A stretch of 64,000 nt of DNA from Ancylobacter sonchi. GTDB taxonomy: Bacteria > Pseudomonadota > Alphaproteobacteria > Rhizobiales > Xanthobacteraceae. Below are positions 16,311 through 25,030 of the stretch, in pieces (positions within the stretch are counted from its first letter, which is position 1; every line of letters starts with the position of its first letter). The notes beneath the pieces were generated by a model that saw only the letters and a list, made by a program, of their open reading frames with translations, did no database searches and had not been told where the DNA came from. The position numbers were made by a program, and so were the translations under genes. Location of the stretch: NCBI RefSeq assembly GCF_018390695.1, contig NZ_JAHBGF010000046.1:248001-312000 (forward strand), given 5' to 3'.

Positions 16311-19283
16311 TCAGCCACGCAGCCGCTCCCCGTTCGGGTCGATGAAGGCCGGCGAGCAGACCTCGACCTCGAAATCGTTGCCGCGCACCGGGTCATAGGC
16401 GCGCACGCGCTCGCCGATGCGGGCCGGCCCGTTCTTCAGAAGGCCGAGGCCGATCCAGTGGCCGAGATGCGGCGAATGCGCCACCGAGGTCATGTAGCCC
16501 TCGTCATGCGCCATGTCGGCGGGCGCGCCGATGGTGAGGAAATGCGCACCGGCGCGCAGCCGCTGACCCTTGTCGACCGGCTTGAAGCCGACGAAGGCCG
16601 GCCGGTCGGGATCTTTGAGCCCGGGCCGCGCCGCCATGACGCGACCGATATAGTCCTTCTTGGTCGAGGCCATCTTGCCGAAGCCGAGATCGCCGGCGCT
16701 GGTCTGGCCGGACAGCTCGTTGCCCGAGACATGCCCCTTCTCGATGCGCATCACGCCGAGCGCCTCGATGCCATAGGGGGTGATGCCGAACTCCTCGCCC
16801 GCCGTCATCAGCGCCCTCGCCAGCGCCTCGCCATAGCGGGCCGGCACCGCGATCTCGTAGCCGAGCTCGCCGGAGAAGGAGAGGCGGAACAGCCGCGCCT
16901 TCACCCCGCCCATCACGGTGCGCTCGATGGCGCCCATGAAGGGCAGGCCCTCGTTCGAGACGTCGACGCCGGTATCCACCACCCGCGCCAGCACGTCCCG
17001 CGCACGGGGGCCGGCGATGGCGATCTGCGCCCATTGCTCGGAGACCGAGGCCAGCGTCACGTCGAGCTCCGGCCACAGCACCTGCAGGCAGAATTCGAGA
17101 TGCTGGAACACCTTGGCGGCATTCGCCGTGGTGGTGGTCATCACATAGTGCTCAGGCGCCAGCCGCGCGGTGGTGCCGTCGTCCATGACGATGCCGTCCT
17201 CGCGCAGCATCACCCCGTAGCGCGCCTTGCCGACCGCCAGCGTCGAGAAGGTGTTGATGTACACCCTGTCGAGGAAGGCGCCGACATCGCGGCCCTGCAG
17301 GTCGATCTTGCCGAAGGTCGAGACGTCGATCAGCCCGACCGAGGCGCGCACCGCCTTCGCCTCGCGGTTCACCGTGGTCAGCCAGTCGGTCTCGCCGGCC
17401 TTGGGGAAATACTGCGCCCGCAGCCACGGCCCGGTCTCGATGAACACCGCGCCCTGCTCGGCCGCCCAGGCATGGGTCGGGGTGAGGCGGGTGGGACGGA
17501 AGTCCTTGCCGCGATGGTGGCCGCCGAGCACGCCGAGCGACACCGGCGTATAGGGCGGGCGGAAGATGGTGGTGCCGGTCTCCATGATGCTCGCGCCCGT
17601 CAGCTCCGCCATGATGGCGAGGCCGTTGACGTTGGAGGTGCGGCCCTGGTCGGTCGCCATGCCCAGCGTGGTGTAGCGCTTCATCAGCTCCACCGCGCGG
17701 AAGCCTTCCTTGTAGGCGATGCCGAGATCCTTGGCGGTGACGTCGTTCTGCTGGTCGACGAAGGCCGGTCCCTTGGAGCCCTGCACGTGCCAGAAGGCGG
17801 TGATGCCGGCCGGGGTATCTTCGGTGGCCGGCAGGTCGGGGAGGGCAGCGGCGAAGCCGAGATCGCCGGCCGCCTCGGTGCCCCGGCGCGCGCCCTCGGC
17901 GAGGGTGTCGCCGAGCCCATAGGTGCCGCGCGCGGCACCGGCGACGCTCAGCCCCGGCGGCGTGCGGCCCGGCACGAAGGCGGCGATGTCCTCCTGCCAC
18001 ACCGGCTTGCCGCCGTGATGGCAGGTGAGGTGCACGCTCGGCGACCAGCCGCCGGACATGGCGAGCGTGTCGGCGGCGAGGCGCCCATTGCGCCCGCCGG
18101 TGCGGATGGAAAGGCCGGTCAGCGCGCCGCCGAAAGGCTGGCCGGTGGTGCCGGTCACCTGCGTGTCGGTCCGCACGTCGATGCCGAGCGCCTTCGCCCG
18201 CGCGGCCAGCGCCGGCGCGACCTCGCGGCGGATGTCGATCAGCGTGGTGACGTTGACGCCGGCCACCTTCATGTCGAAGGCCGAGGTCCAGGCGGAATCG
18301 TTGTTGGCGAAGAAGGCGACGCTCTTGCCCACGGCGACGCCGTAGCGATTGGCGTAGCTGCGGGCGGAGCCGGCCAGCATCACGCCCGGCCGGTCGTTGC
18401 CGCCGAACACGATCGGCCGTTCGGTGGCGCCGGCGCACAGGATGGCGCGCTTGGCGGCGATCTTCCACAGACGCTGGCGCGGCTGGAACGGGGCCGGGGT
18501 GGCGAGATGGTCGGACACCCGCTCTACCGCGCCATATTCGCCGTCATAGATGCCGAACACGCTGGTGCGGGTCATGATCCGCACATTGGGCAGGCTCGCC
18601 AGCTCGGCCACCGTCCGCGCCGCGAAGGCGTGGCTCGGCTCGTCGCCGATGCGGGCGACGTCCGAATTGAGACGGCCGCCGGCCAGGAAGTCCTCGTCGG
18701 CGAGAATGACCCGGGCTCCCGCGCGACCGGCGGCCAGTGCCGCCATCAGGCCCGCCGGGCCGGCGCCGATGACGAGCACGTCGCAAAAGGCATGGGCCTT
18801 GTCGTAGTGGTCGGGATCCTTGCCCGGCGCGGCGCGGCCGAGGCCGGCGGCGCGGCGGATCGCCGGCTCGTAGACGCTCTCCCAGAACTTCGCCGGCCAC
18901 ATGAAGGTCTTGTAGTAGAAGCCGGCGCCGAGGAACGGCGCGACGAGGCCGTTGAGGCTCAGCGCGTCCAGCGCCAGCGAGGGCCAGCGGTTCTGGCTGG
19001 CGGCATCGAGGCCGTCATAGAGCTCGGCGACGGTGGCGCGGGTGTTCGGCTCGCGGCGGTCGCCGGAGCGCAGCTCGACCAGCGCGTTCGGCTCCTCCGG
19101 CCCGGCGGAGAGGATGCCGCGCGGCCGGTGATATTTGAACGAGCGGCCGACCAGGCGCACCTGGTTGGCGAGCAGCGCCGAGGCGAGGGTATCGCCGGCA
19201 AAGCCCCGATAGGTCTTGCCGTCGAAGCGGAAGGAGAGCGGGCGCGCGCGGTCGACGCGGCCGCCGGAGGGGAGGCGGCTCAT
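16311..19283 (-). CDS. mgdC: N-methylglutamate dehydrogenase / sarcosine oxidase alpha subunit
   Basis: A 990-residue subunit of full family length. Domain order: an N-terminal 2Fe-2S-ferredoxin-like (SoxA N) region with GRSFKYHRPRG at 46-56; an NAD-binding flavoprotein domain beginning with GAGPAG at 173-178; then a C-terminal aminomethyltransferase-like domain (about 600-990) that binds tetrahydrofolate and accepts the one-carbon unit. The product would be methylene-THF plus glutamate (or glycine if sarcosine is the substrate). The start at 19281-19283 overlaps the mgdB stop (ATGA). Confidence 0.82.
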   Translation of the reverse strand: MSRLPSGGRVDRARPLSFRFDGKTYRGFAGDTLASALLANQVRLVGRSFKYHRPRGILSAGPEEPNALVELRSGDRREPNTRATVAELYDGLDAASQNRWPSLALDALSLNGLVAPFLGAGFYYKTFMWPAKFWESVYEPAIRRAAGLGRAAPGKDPDHYDKAHAFCDVLVIGAGPAGLMAALAAGRAGARVILADEDFLAGGRLNSDVARIGDEPSHAFAARTVAELASLPNVRIMTRTSVFGIYDGEYGAVERVSDHLATPAPFQPRQRLWKIAAKRAILCAGATERPIVFGGNDRPGVMLAGSARSYANRYGVAVGKSVAFFANNDSAWTSAFDMKVAGVNVTTLIDIRREVAPALAARAKALGIDVRTDTQVTGTTGQPFGGALTGLSIRTGGRNGRLAADTLAMSGGWSPSVHLTCHHGGKPVWQEDIAAFVPGRTPPGLSVAGAARGTYGLGDTLAEGARRGTEAAGDLGFAAALPDLPATEDTPAGITAFWHVQGSKGPAFVDQQNDVTAKDLGIAYKEGFRAVELMKRYTTLGMATDQGRTSNVNGLAIMAELTGASIMETGTTIFRPPYTPVSLGVLGGHHRGKDFRPTRLTPTHAWAAEQGAVFIETGPWLRAQYFPKAGETDWLTTVNREAKAVRASVGLIDVSTFGKIDLQGRDVGAFLDRVYINTFSTLAVGKARYGVMLREDGIVMDDGTTARLAPEHYVMTTTTANAAKVFQHLEFCLQVLWPELDVTLASVSEQWAQIAIAGPRARDVLARVVDTGVDVSNEGLPFMGAIERTVMGGVKARLFRLSFSGELGYEIAVPARYGEALARALMTAGEEFGITPYGIEALGVMRIEKGHVSGNELSGQTSAGDLGFGKMASTKKDYIGRVMAARPGLKDPDRPAFVGFKPVDKGQRLRAGAHFLTIGAPADMAHDEGYMTSVAHSPHLGHWIGLGLLKNGPARIGERVRAYDPVRGNDFEVEVCSPAFIDPNGERLRG

Positions 19284-19543
19284 CGGGCGCCTCCCGCCAG
19301 TTCGGCGCCGGCGATCGCGTGGCTGGTGGTGTCGCGCGCCACCTTCACCCAGCGGCGGCAGCCGCCGGAATGATACCACCATTCCGAATGGGCGCCGGCC
19401 GGGTTGTCGCGCAGATAGACATAGGCGTGGAAGGCTTCGTCCGCGTCCGGCGCCGCCGGATCGGGACGGGTGAGGGTCGCGTCGCCGAGATAGGCGAATT
19501 CGCTGGCGTCGCGCGCGCCGCAATAGGGACAGGGGATGCGCAT
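19280..19543 (-). CDS. mgdB: N-methylglutamate dehydrogenase / sarcosine oxidase delta subunit
   Basis: An 87-residue zinc-binding SoxD family protein. Likely ligands Cys5, Cys8 (CPYC), His58 and Cys62 are all present, and EWWYHSGGCRRW is a family hallmark. It overlaps both neighbours by ATGA-type junctions, so the four subunits are translationally coupled. Confidence 0.85.
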   Translation of the reverse strand: MRIPCPYCGARDASEFAYLGDATLTRPDPAAPDADEAFHAYVYLRDNPAGAHSEWWYHSGGCRRWVKVARDTTSHAIAGAELAGGAR

Positions 19544-20793
19544 CAGTGCAGGTTCGGCTGGGCGCCGACTCCCTTCTCGTCGATGAGATGGCCGGTGCGG
19601 AAGCGGTCGAGCCGGAAGGCGGTGCCGGTCGCGTGCGGGGTGTCGGTGGCGAGCAGGTGCGCGAAGCACCAGCCCGAGGCCGGCGTGGCCTTGAAGCCGC
19701 CATAGCACCAGCCGGAATTGAGGTAGAGCCCCGCCCGGGGCGTGCGGTCGATGATCGGCGAGCCGTCCATCGACATGTCCATGATGCCGCCCCACATGCG
19801 CAGCAGCCGCAGCCGGCCGATGCGCGGCATCAGCGCCATGCCGCTCTCGGCGACGTCCTCGACCACCGGAAGGTTGCCGCGCTGGGCATAGGAATTGTAG
19901 CCGTCGATGTCGCCGCCGAAGACGAGGCCGCCCTTGTCGGACTGGCTGATGTAGAAGTGCCCGGCGCCGAAGGTGATGACGCCGTCGACCAGTGGCTTCA
20001 GCCCCTCGGAGACGAAGGCCTGCAGCACGTGGCTCTCCATCGGCAGCCGGAGGCCGGCCTGCTTGGCCACCCGCGAGGAGGAGCCGGCCACCGCGAGGCC
20101 CACCTTCTTCGCCCGGATGGCCCCACGCGATGTCTCCACCCCGACGATGGCGTCGCCCTCGGTGAGGAAGCCCGTCACCTCGCAATTCTGCACGATGTCG
20201 ACGCCGAGCTGGTCGGCGGCGCGGGCATAGCCCCACACCACGGCGTCGTGGCGGGCGGTGCCGCCGCGGCGCTGCGCCAGCCCGCCCTGGATCGGGAAGC
20301 GGGCATTGTCGAAGTCGAGGAACGGGTACATCGCCCGCACGCCCTCGCGGTCCAGCAGCTCGCTGTCGGCTCCGGCGAGGCGCATGGCGTTGCCGCGCCG
20401 GGCATAGGCGTCGCGCTGGGCGTCGGAATGGTAGAGATTGAGGATGCCGCGCTGGCTGACCATGGCGTTGTAGTTGAGCGCCTGCTCCAGCCCTTCCCAC
20501 AGCTTCATCGACCATTCGTAGAACGGTTCGTTGCCGGGCAGCAGGTAGTTGGAGCGGATGATCGTGGTGTTGCGCCCGGCATTGCCGGAGCCGATATGCC
20601 CCTTCTCCAGCACCGCGATGTTGCGGAGGCCGTGCTCGCTGGCGAGGTAGAAGGCGGTGGCGAGGCCGTGGCCGCCGCCGCCGACGATGATCACGTCATA
20701 GGCGGGCCTGGGGGCGGCGTCGCGCCAGGCGGGTTTCCACCCGGACTGGCCGGTGAGGCCGTTCTTGAGGACACTCAGGAAGGAATAGCGCAT
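19543..20793 (-). CDS. mgdA: N-methylglutamate dehydrogenase / sarcosine oxidase beta subunit
   Basis: A 416-residue flavoprotein of the DadA/SoxB family that oxidises the N-methyl amine. The FAD motif IIVGGGGHGLATAFYLA is at residues 35-51, and His182 in GGTARHDAVVWGYARAAD matches the histidine that binds FMN covalently in SoxB. The start at 20791-20793 is the first gene of the operon, divergent from a LysR regulator. The usual database label is sarcosine oxidase beta; genome context favours N-methylglutamate. Confidence 0.82.
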   Translation of the reverse strand: MRYSFLSVLKNGLTGQSGWKPAWRDAAPRPAYDVIIVGGGGHGLATAFYLASEHGLRNIAVLEKGHIGSGNAGRNTTIIRSNYLLPGNEPFYEWSMKLWEGLEQALNYNAMVSQRGILNLYHSDAQRDAYARRGNAMRLAGADSELLDREGVRAMYPFLDFDNARFPIQGGLAQRRGGTARHDAVVWGYARAADQLGVDIVQNCEVTGFLTEGDAIVGVETSRGAIRAKKVGLAVAGSSSRVAKQAGLRLPMESHVLQAFVSEGLKPLVDGVITFGAGHFYISQSDKGGLVFGGDIDGYNSYAQRGNLPVVEDVAESGMALMPRIGRLRLLRMWGGIMDMSMDGSPIIDRTPRAGLYLNSGWCYGGFKATPASGWCFAHLLATDTPHATGTAFRLDRFRTGHLIDEKGVGAQPNLH

Positions 20794-20810
20794 TCGGGGC
20801 AGCTCGCTGG

Positions 20811-20832
20811 CTCTATGTAGATAGCTATAGAG
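20811..20832. promoter_or_regulatory. Dyad between mgdA and the LysR gene, probable operator
   Basis: CTCTAT (20811-20816) and ATAGAG (20827-20832) face each other across 10 bases within the 107-base divergent gap. The position fits a LysR site controlling both genes, although spacing of the T and A is not the exact T-N11-A. Confidence 0.5.
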
Positions 20833-20900
20833 GCTGCGCGGGATGGTGATAATATAAGTTTTGATTATAGTGCGGCGCTTCCCGCCACGAGCCGGTGCCC

Positions 20901-21866
20901 ATGGCCGATACGCTGCCCTTCGACCTGCGCGGACTGGATATCTTCCTCGCCGTCTGCGACGCCGGCACCATGGCGGCGGCGGCGCGGCGCCTCGCGCTCA
21001 CCCAGCCGGCCGTATCGCAGGCCATCGCCGAGCTGGAGCGCCGCATCGGCGTCGCGCTGTTCGACCGCAGCGCCCGCCCGCTCGCCCTCACCGCCGCCGG
21101 AGGCGCGCTGCGCCAGCGGGCGAGCGCGCTGCTTTCGGAGGCGCGGCAGATCGCGCCGCTGCTGCGCGAGGCCGAGCATGCCCGCCTGCCGCTGCTGCGC
21201 GCCGGGCTCGTCGATTCGTTGTCACGCACGCTGATGGCGCCGCTCGCCGGCAAGCTCACCGAGATGGCCGAGCAGGCGTCGGTGCTCTCCGGGCTCACCG
21301 CCTCGCATGCCGGGGCGCTGCTCACCCGCCAGCTCGACCTTCTGGTCGGCGCCGACGACCTCGACGAGATCGAGGGGCTGGAGCGCTGGTCGCTGCTCAC
21401 CGAGCCCTATGTGCTGCTGATGCCCGCCGCCCTGCCGGCGCCGGCGCGGCCCGCCGATCTGGCGCAGCTGTGCGAGCGCCTGCCGCTGGTGCGCTTTTCC
21501 GCCCGCTCCAAGACCGGCATGGAGGTGGAGCGGCATTTGCGGCGGCTACGGCTCGACCTGCCGCGACGGCTGGAATTCGACACGCCCTACGGGGTGACGG
21601 CCAGCGTCGCCGCCGGCGCCGGCTTCGCGGTGACGACGCCGCTCTGCATCCTCGAGGCGGCGGTGCCGCTCGACGGCTTCGCCTGCCGGCCGCTGCCGGG
21701 CCCGGCCTTCGCCCGCCACCTGACGCTGATCGCCCGGCGGCAGGAGCTCGGGCGCCTGCCTCGCGAGATCGCCGCCTTCTGCCGGGCACAGCTGGCGGCG
21801 CAGCTTCCCACCGTGCAGGCGCTCGGCGGCGACGGGCTGGCGGCGGAATTCCGGGTCGAGCCCTGA
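20901..21866 (+). CDS. LysR-family regulator divergent from the mgd/sox operon
   Basis: A 321-residue LysR protein. The N-terminal helix-turn-helix (LDIFLAVCDAGTMAAAARRLALTQPAVSQAIAELE) is followed by a substrate-binding domain. It is the likely regulator of the divergent N-methylglutamate dehydrogenase (sarcosine oxidase) operon, by the usual LysR layout. A GTG two codons upstream (20895) is an alternative start; neither has a strong ribosome site. It ends 34 bases from the convergent KAS gene, with a hairpin between them. Confidence 0.8.
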   Translation: MADTLPFDLRGLDIFLAVCDAGTMAAAARRLALTQPAVSQAIAELERRIGVALFDRSARPLALTAAGGALRQRASALLSEARQIAPLLREAEHARLPLLRAGLVDSLSRTLMAPLAGKLTEMAEQASVLSGLTASHAGALLTRQLDLLVGADDLDEIEGLERWSLLTEPYVLLMPAALPAPARPADLAQLCERLPLVRFSARSKTGMEVERHLRRLRLDLPRRLEFDTPYGVTASVAAGAGFAVTTPLCILEAAVPLDGFACRPLPGPAFARHLTLIARRQELGRLPREIAAFCRAQLAAQLPTVQALGGDGLAAEFRVEP

Positions 21867-21875
21867 GCGGCGTGC

Positions 21876-21893
21876 CTCTCCCTTCGGGGAGAG
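21876..21893. terminator. UUCG-loop hairpin between convergent genes
   Basis: CTCTCCC (21876-21882) pairs with GGGAGAG (21887-21893) across a TTCG tetraloop, which is extra stable in RNA. It sits between the stops of the LysR and KAS genes and could stop transcription from both sides, though it lacks a T tract. Similar CTCTCC/GGAGAG palindromes occur at 40694 and 52669. Confidence 0.55.
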
Positions 21894-21899
21894 ACGGCG

Positions 21900-23111
21900 T
21901 CAGCCCTGGTAGCGCTTCAGCGCCAGCACCGCGTTCAGCCCGCCAAAGGCGAAGCTCGACGACAGCGCATGCTCCGGCGCACCGGCGCGCGCGGCATTCG
22001 GCACGCAGTCGAGGTCGCAGTCGGGATCGGGCGTGGTGAAGCCCATGGTCGGCGGCAGGAAGCCTTCGCGCAGCGCCAGCACGGTGGTGACGAAGTCCAG
22101 TGCGCCGGAGGCATTCATCGTGTGGCCGTATTGTGACTTCGACGACGATACCGGCAACTTGCCGAGATGCTCGCCGAACACCAGCCGCAGCGCCGCCGCC
22201 TCGGTCTTGTCGTTCAGCGCGGTGGCGGTGCCGTGCGCGCTCACATAGTCGATGTCTTCCGGCGCCAGGCCGGCATCCTCCAGCGCGAAGCGCATCGAGG
22301 ACGCCGCGCTCGCCATGTCCGGGGCGGTGATGTCCATGCCGTCGGCGCTCATGCCGAAGCCGATCAACTCGGCATGGATGGTGGCGCCGCGGGCGATGGC
22401 GCGGTCCATGTTCTCCAGCACCGCCGCGCCGGCGCCCTCGCCGATGACGAGGCCGTTGCGGTCCTTGGAGAACGGCCGGCAGCCGTCAGGAGAGAGCACG
22501 CGCAGCGCTTCCCAGCTCTTCAGCATGCCATAGGTGAGCTGCGATTCCCCGCCGCCGGCGATGGCGACGTCGAGAATGCCGGAGCGGATCATGTGGAAGG
22601 CGGTGCCGATCGAATGCGACGCCGAGGAGCAGGCCGAAGCGATGGAGAAGGCCGGGCCGTGGATGCCGAGATCCATGGTCACATGGCTCACCTGGCTGCT
22701 CGGCATGGCGCGCGGCACGGTGAAGGGGTGCGGGCGCGGCGCCTTCTCGGCATAGAGCTTGTGATAGCTGTCGTCGACGGCGTGGAAGCCGACCGAGGCG
22801 GCGAAGACGGCACCGGCGCGGTGGCGCTCCACGCCTTCGAGCGCCGGGCCGGCATCGGCCAGCGCCTGCCGGGCCACAGTGACGGCGAATTGCGAGGTGC
22901 GGTCGATCAGCCCGAGCTGGCGCGGCTCGAAATGCTGCTCCGGCGCGAAGCCCTTCACCTGCGCGGAGATCTTCGTCTTCATCGAGGAGACGTCGATGCC
23001 CTGCGTCTCGCCGATGCCGACCGTGCCGGCCTTGAGCCCGGCGAGATGCGCGGCGACGTCGTTGCCAAGCGCCGAGAGCGAGCCGAGCCCGGTAATGGCG
23101 ACGCGGGGCAT
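21900..23111 (-). CDS. Beta-ketoacyl-ACP synthase (KAS II/NodE-like)
   Basis: A 403-residue condensing enzyme that extends acyl chains on an acyl carrier protein. The catalytic triad is complete: Cys161 (SACSSASHS), His293 (SAHGTAT) and His330 (QYGHTMNASGAL). The start at 23109-23111 overlaps the stop of the ACP gene (ATGA), so the two are made together. A lone KAS/ACP pair resembles NodE/NodF or other special-purpose acyl systems, not the housekeeping fab cluster. The product is unknown. Confidence 0.82.
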   Translation of the reverse strand: MPRVAITGLGSLSALGNDVAAHLAGLKAGTVGIGETQGIDVSSMKTKISAQVKGFAPEQHFEPRQLGLIDRTSQFAVTVARQALADAGPALEGVERHRAGAVFAASVGFHAVDDSYHKLYAEKAPRPHPFTVPRAMPSSQVSHVTMDLGIHGPAFSIASACSSASHSIGTAFHMIRSGILDVAIAGGGESQLTYGMLKSWEALRVLSPDGCRPFSKDRNGLVIGEGAGAAVLENMDRAIARGATIHAELIGFGMSADGMDITAPDMASAASSMRFALEDAGLAPEDIDYVSAHGTATALNDKTEAAALRLVFGEHLGKLPVSSSKSQYGHTMNASGALDFVTTVLALREGFLPPTMGFTTPDPDCDLDCVPNAARAGAPEHALSSSFAFGGLNAVLALKRYQG

Positions 23112-23380
23112 CAGGCGGTGCCGGCCTGCTTGGCGTGGATCAGCGCCGCGACATGGCCGGCCAGCGCGCCGACGGTGACGTCGGTGCCGTTGAGCGGGCC
23201 GTCATTGGGGATCTCGATGCCGAAGCGGCCTTCGAGCTTGAAGATCGTCTCGATGAGGTCGAGCGAGGAGATGCCGAGTTCGGACACCGGCGTGTCCGGG
23301 GTCAGCAGGGACGAATCGACCCCCACCTCGGCGGAGATGAAATCGACGATTTCGGCAATGGCGGGGTCGTCTGTACGCAT
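23111..23380 (-). CDS. Acyl carrier protein, dedicated partner of the adjacent KAS
   Basis: An 89-residue acyl carrier protein. The 4'-phosphopantetheine site is Ser39 in LGISSLDLIE; the canonical Asp before this serine is replaced by Ser, an unusual feature also seen in some specialised carriers. Helices are otherwise typical (VGVDSSLLTPDTPVSELGI, FKLEGRFGIEIP). First gene of a two-gene unit with the KAS; a perfect palindrome lies 96 bases upstream. Confidence 0.82.
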   Translation of the reverse strand: MRTDDPAIAEIVDFISAEVGVDSSLLTPDTPVSELGISSLDLIETIFKLEGRFGIEIPNDGPLNGTDVTVGALAGHVAALIHAKQAGTA

Positions 23381-23475
23381 GCCTCGGCTCGGTCTGTGGC
23401 GCTCCGCGCGGGGCGCGGGCTCGGGAGGATGTTAGGTAGCACGAACTGGGGCGGTTCGAGCAACATGCGTCATTG

Positions 23476-23493
23476 ACCGACATATGTGTCGGT
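23476..23493. promoter_or_regulatory. Perfect dyad upstream of the ACP-KAS operon
   Basis: ACCGACA (23476-23482) and TGTCGGT (23487-23493) are exact complements around TATG, in a lower-GC stretch 96 bases before the ACP start. The form is typical of a TetR-like operator. No TetR gene is adjacent, so the regulator would be encoded elsewhere. Confidence 0.5.
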
Positions 23494-23540
23494 TGCATGT
23501 CGGGTCCCCGCCGGGCGGGCACCGGCCGCCCATCAGTCGC

Positions 23541-25007
23541 TCAGGGGCCGGTGAGGATCGTGCCGGTCGGCGCGCCGCTCGCCACCGCCGCCAGATAGGC
23601 GAAGGAGGCCTTCGGCGTGCGCTGGAGCGTGGCGAAGTCGACATGGATGATGCCGAAGCGACGGCTATAGCCTTCCGCCCATTCGAAATTGTCGAGCAGC
23701 GACCAAACGTAATAGCCCTTCAGCGCGCAGCCATCGGCGATCGCCCGCTGGCAGGCGAGCAGATGGTCGCGGATGAACGCGGTGCGCGCGGGATCGTCGA
23801 CCGTGCCGCCCTTCGGCGCCGGGTCGTCATAGGCAGCGCCGTTCTCGGTGATGAAGGTCTGCGGGTTGCCGTAGTCGTCGCGCAGCCGGGCCAGCACCTC
23901 GACGAGGCCCTGCGGCTCGATCGGCCAGCCCATGGCGGTGGTGCGGGTGCCCGGCGGGTGCGGCCCCCAGCCGGCGCCGGCAATCACCCCGTTGGGGTCG
24001 TCGACCACATGGGCGCGGCCGTAATAGTTCACCCCGAGGAAGTCGACTGGCACCTTGATGGCGTCGAGGTCGCCTTCCCTGATGAAGGGCGCGAAGTCGG
24101 CGGCGCTGATCTCCGGGTAGCGGCCATGGAACAGCGGGTCGAGATTGTTGCCGTTCCAGGCGGCGTCGAAGCGCACCGCCGCCGCCGCGTCCTCCGGCTT
24201 GCCGGTCGCCGGCAGCACCGGCTGCAGCGAGAACACCGTTCCGAGGCCGAGCTTCGGGTGCGCGGCGCGCAGCGCGCGGATGGCGCTGCCTTGCGCGAGG
24301 TTCATGTGGTGCTGGGCGGCGAGGTAGTTCTTCCAGCCGGTCATGCCCGGCGCGTGATTGCCGAAGGCATGGCCGAAGATGGCGTGCACCGAGGGCTCGT
24401 TCAGCATCGCCCAGCGCGGCACCCGGTCGCCGAGCCGGGTGGCGACCAGCTGCGCGTAGTCGGTGAAGCGGCCGACGATGTCGCGGTTGGTCCAGCCGCT
24501 CTTGTCCTGCAGCGCCTGCGGCAGGTCCCAGTGGTAGAGGCAGGCGAAGGGCTTCACCCCGCGCGCCAGCAGCCGGTCAGTGAGGCGGTCGTAGAAGTCG
24601 AGGCCGGGCACGTTGGGGGCGCCGGCGCCGTCCGGCTGCACCCGCGGCCAGGCGACGGAGAAGCGGTAGGAGCCGAAGCCGGCCTGCGCCATCAGCTCCA
24701 CATCCTCGGCGAAGCGGTGATAGTGGTCGCAGGCGACGTCGCCGTTGGAGCCGTCCTTGATGCGGCCGGGCGTGTGGGAGAACGTGTCCCAGATCGAGGC
24801 GCCGCGCCCGTCCTCGTTCACCGCGCCCTCGATCTGGTAGGACGAGGTCGAGGCGCCGAGGGTGAAGCCGGCAGGTAGCTTGGGCTCCAGCTTCGGCTCG
24901 GCCGCTGGCGTGGGAACGACGGTCTGGGCGAGCGCGAGGTCGCGCGGCAGGGCGCTGGCGGCCAGCCCGGCGGGCATGGCGAGCAGAAGGTCGCGGCGTC
25001 GGATCAT
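23541..25007 (-). CDS. Tat-exported family 1 beta-glucosidase
   Basis: A 488-residue GH1 glycoside hydrolase that splits beta-glucosides. A twin-arginine-type leader (MIRRRDLLLAMPAGLAASALP) indicates export, while most bacterial GH1 enzymes are cytoplasmic. Active-site residues are present: acid/base Glu204 (MLNEPSVH) and nucleophile Glu388 (FITENGAAYDD), with NYYG and VWSLLDNFEW also intact. It lies 23 bases downstream of a GntP-type permease on the same strand and near a secreted GH5 enzyme, suggesting extracytoplasmic breakdown of beta-glucan oligosaccharides. Confidence 0.88.
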   Translation of the reverse strand: MIRRRDLLLAMPAGLAASALPRDLALAQTVVPTPAAEPKLEPKLPAGFTLGASTSSYQIEGAVNEDGRGASIWDTFSHTPGRIKDGSNGDVACDHYHRFAEDVELMAQAGFGSYRFSVAWPRVQPDGAGAPNVPGLDFYDRLTDRLLARGVKPFACLYHWDLPQALQDKSGWTNRDIVGRFTDYAQLVATRLGDRVPRWAMLNEPSVHAIFGHAFGNHAPGMTGWKNYLAAQHHMNLAQGSAIRALRAAHPKLGLGTVFSLQPVLPATGKPEDAAAAVRFDAAWNGNNLDPLFHGRYPEISAADFAPFIREGDLDAIKVPVDFLGVNYYGRAHVVDDPNGVIAGAGWGPHPPGTRTTAMGWPIEPQGLVEVLARLRDDYGNPQTFITENGAAYDDPAPKGGTVDDPARTAFIRDHLLACQRAIADGCALKGYYVWSLLDNFEWAEGYSRRFGIIHVDFATLQRTPKASFAYLAAVASGAPTGTILTGP

Positions 25008-25030
25008 GGACAGGTCTCCCCCCGAAAGTC

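Noticed and set aside
16458-19373. 971-codon open frame on the plus strand opposite mgdC
   Set aside because: Antisense shadow of a strongly conserved gene; no recognisable domain and composition typical of reversed coding strand.
15678-20793. Plain annotation as heterotetrameric sarcosine oxidase
   Set aside because: Kept as the alternative, but the nearby gmaS and mgsABC genes make N-methylglutamate the more likely substrate. Sequence alone does not decide.
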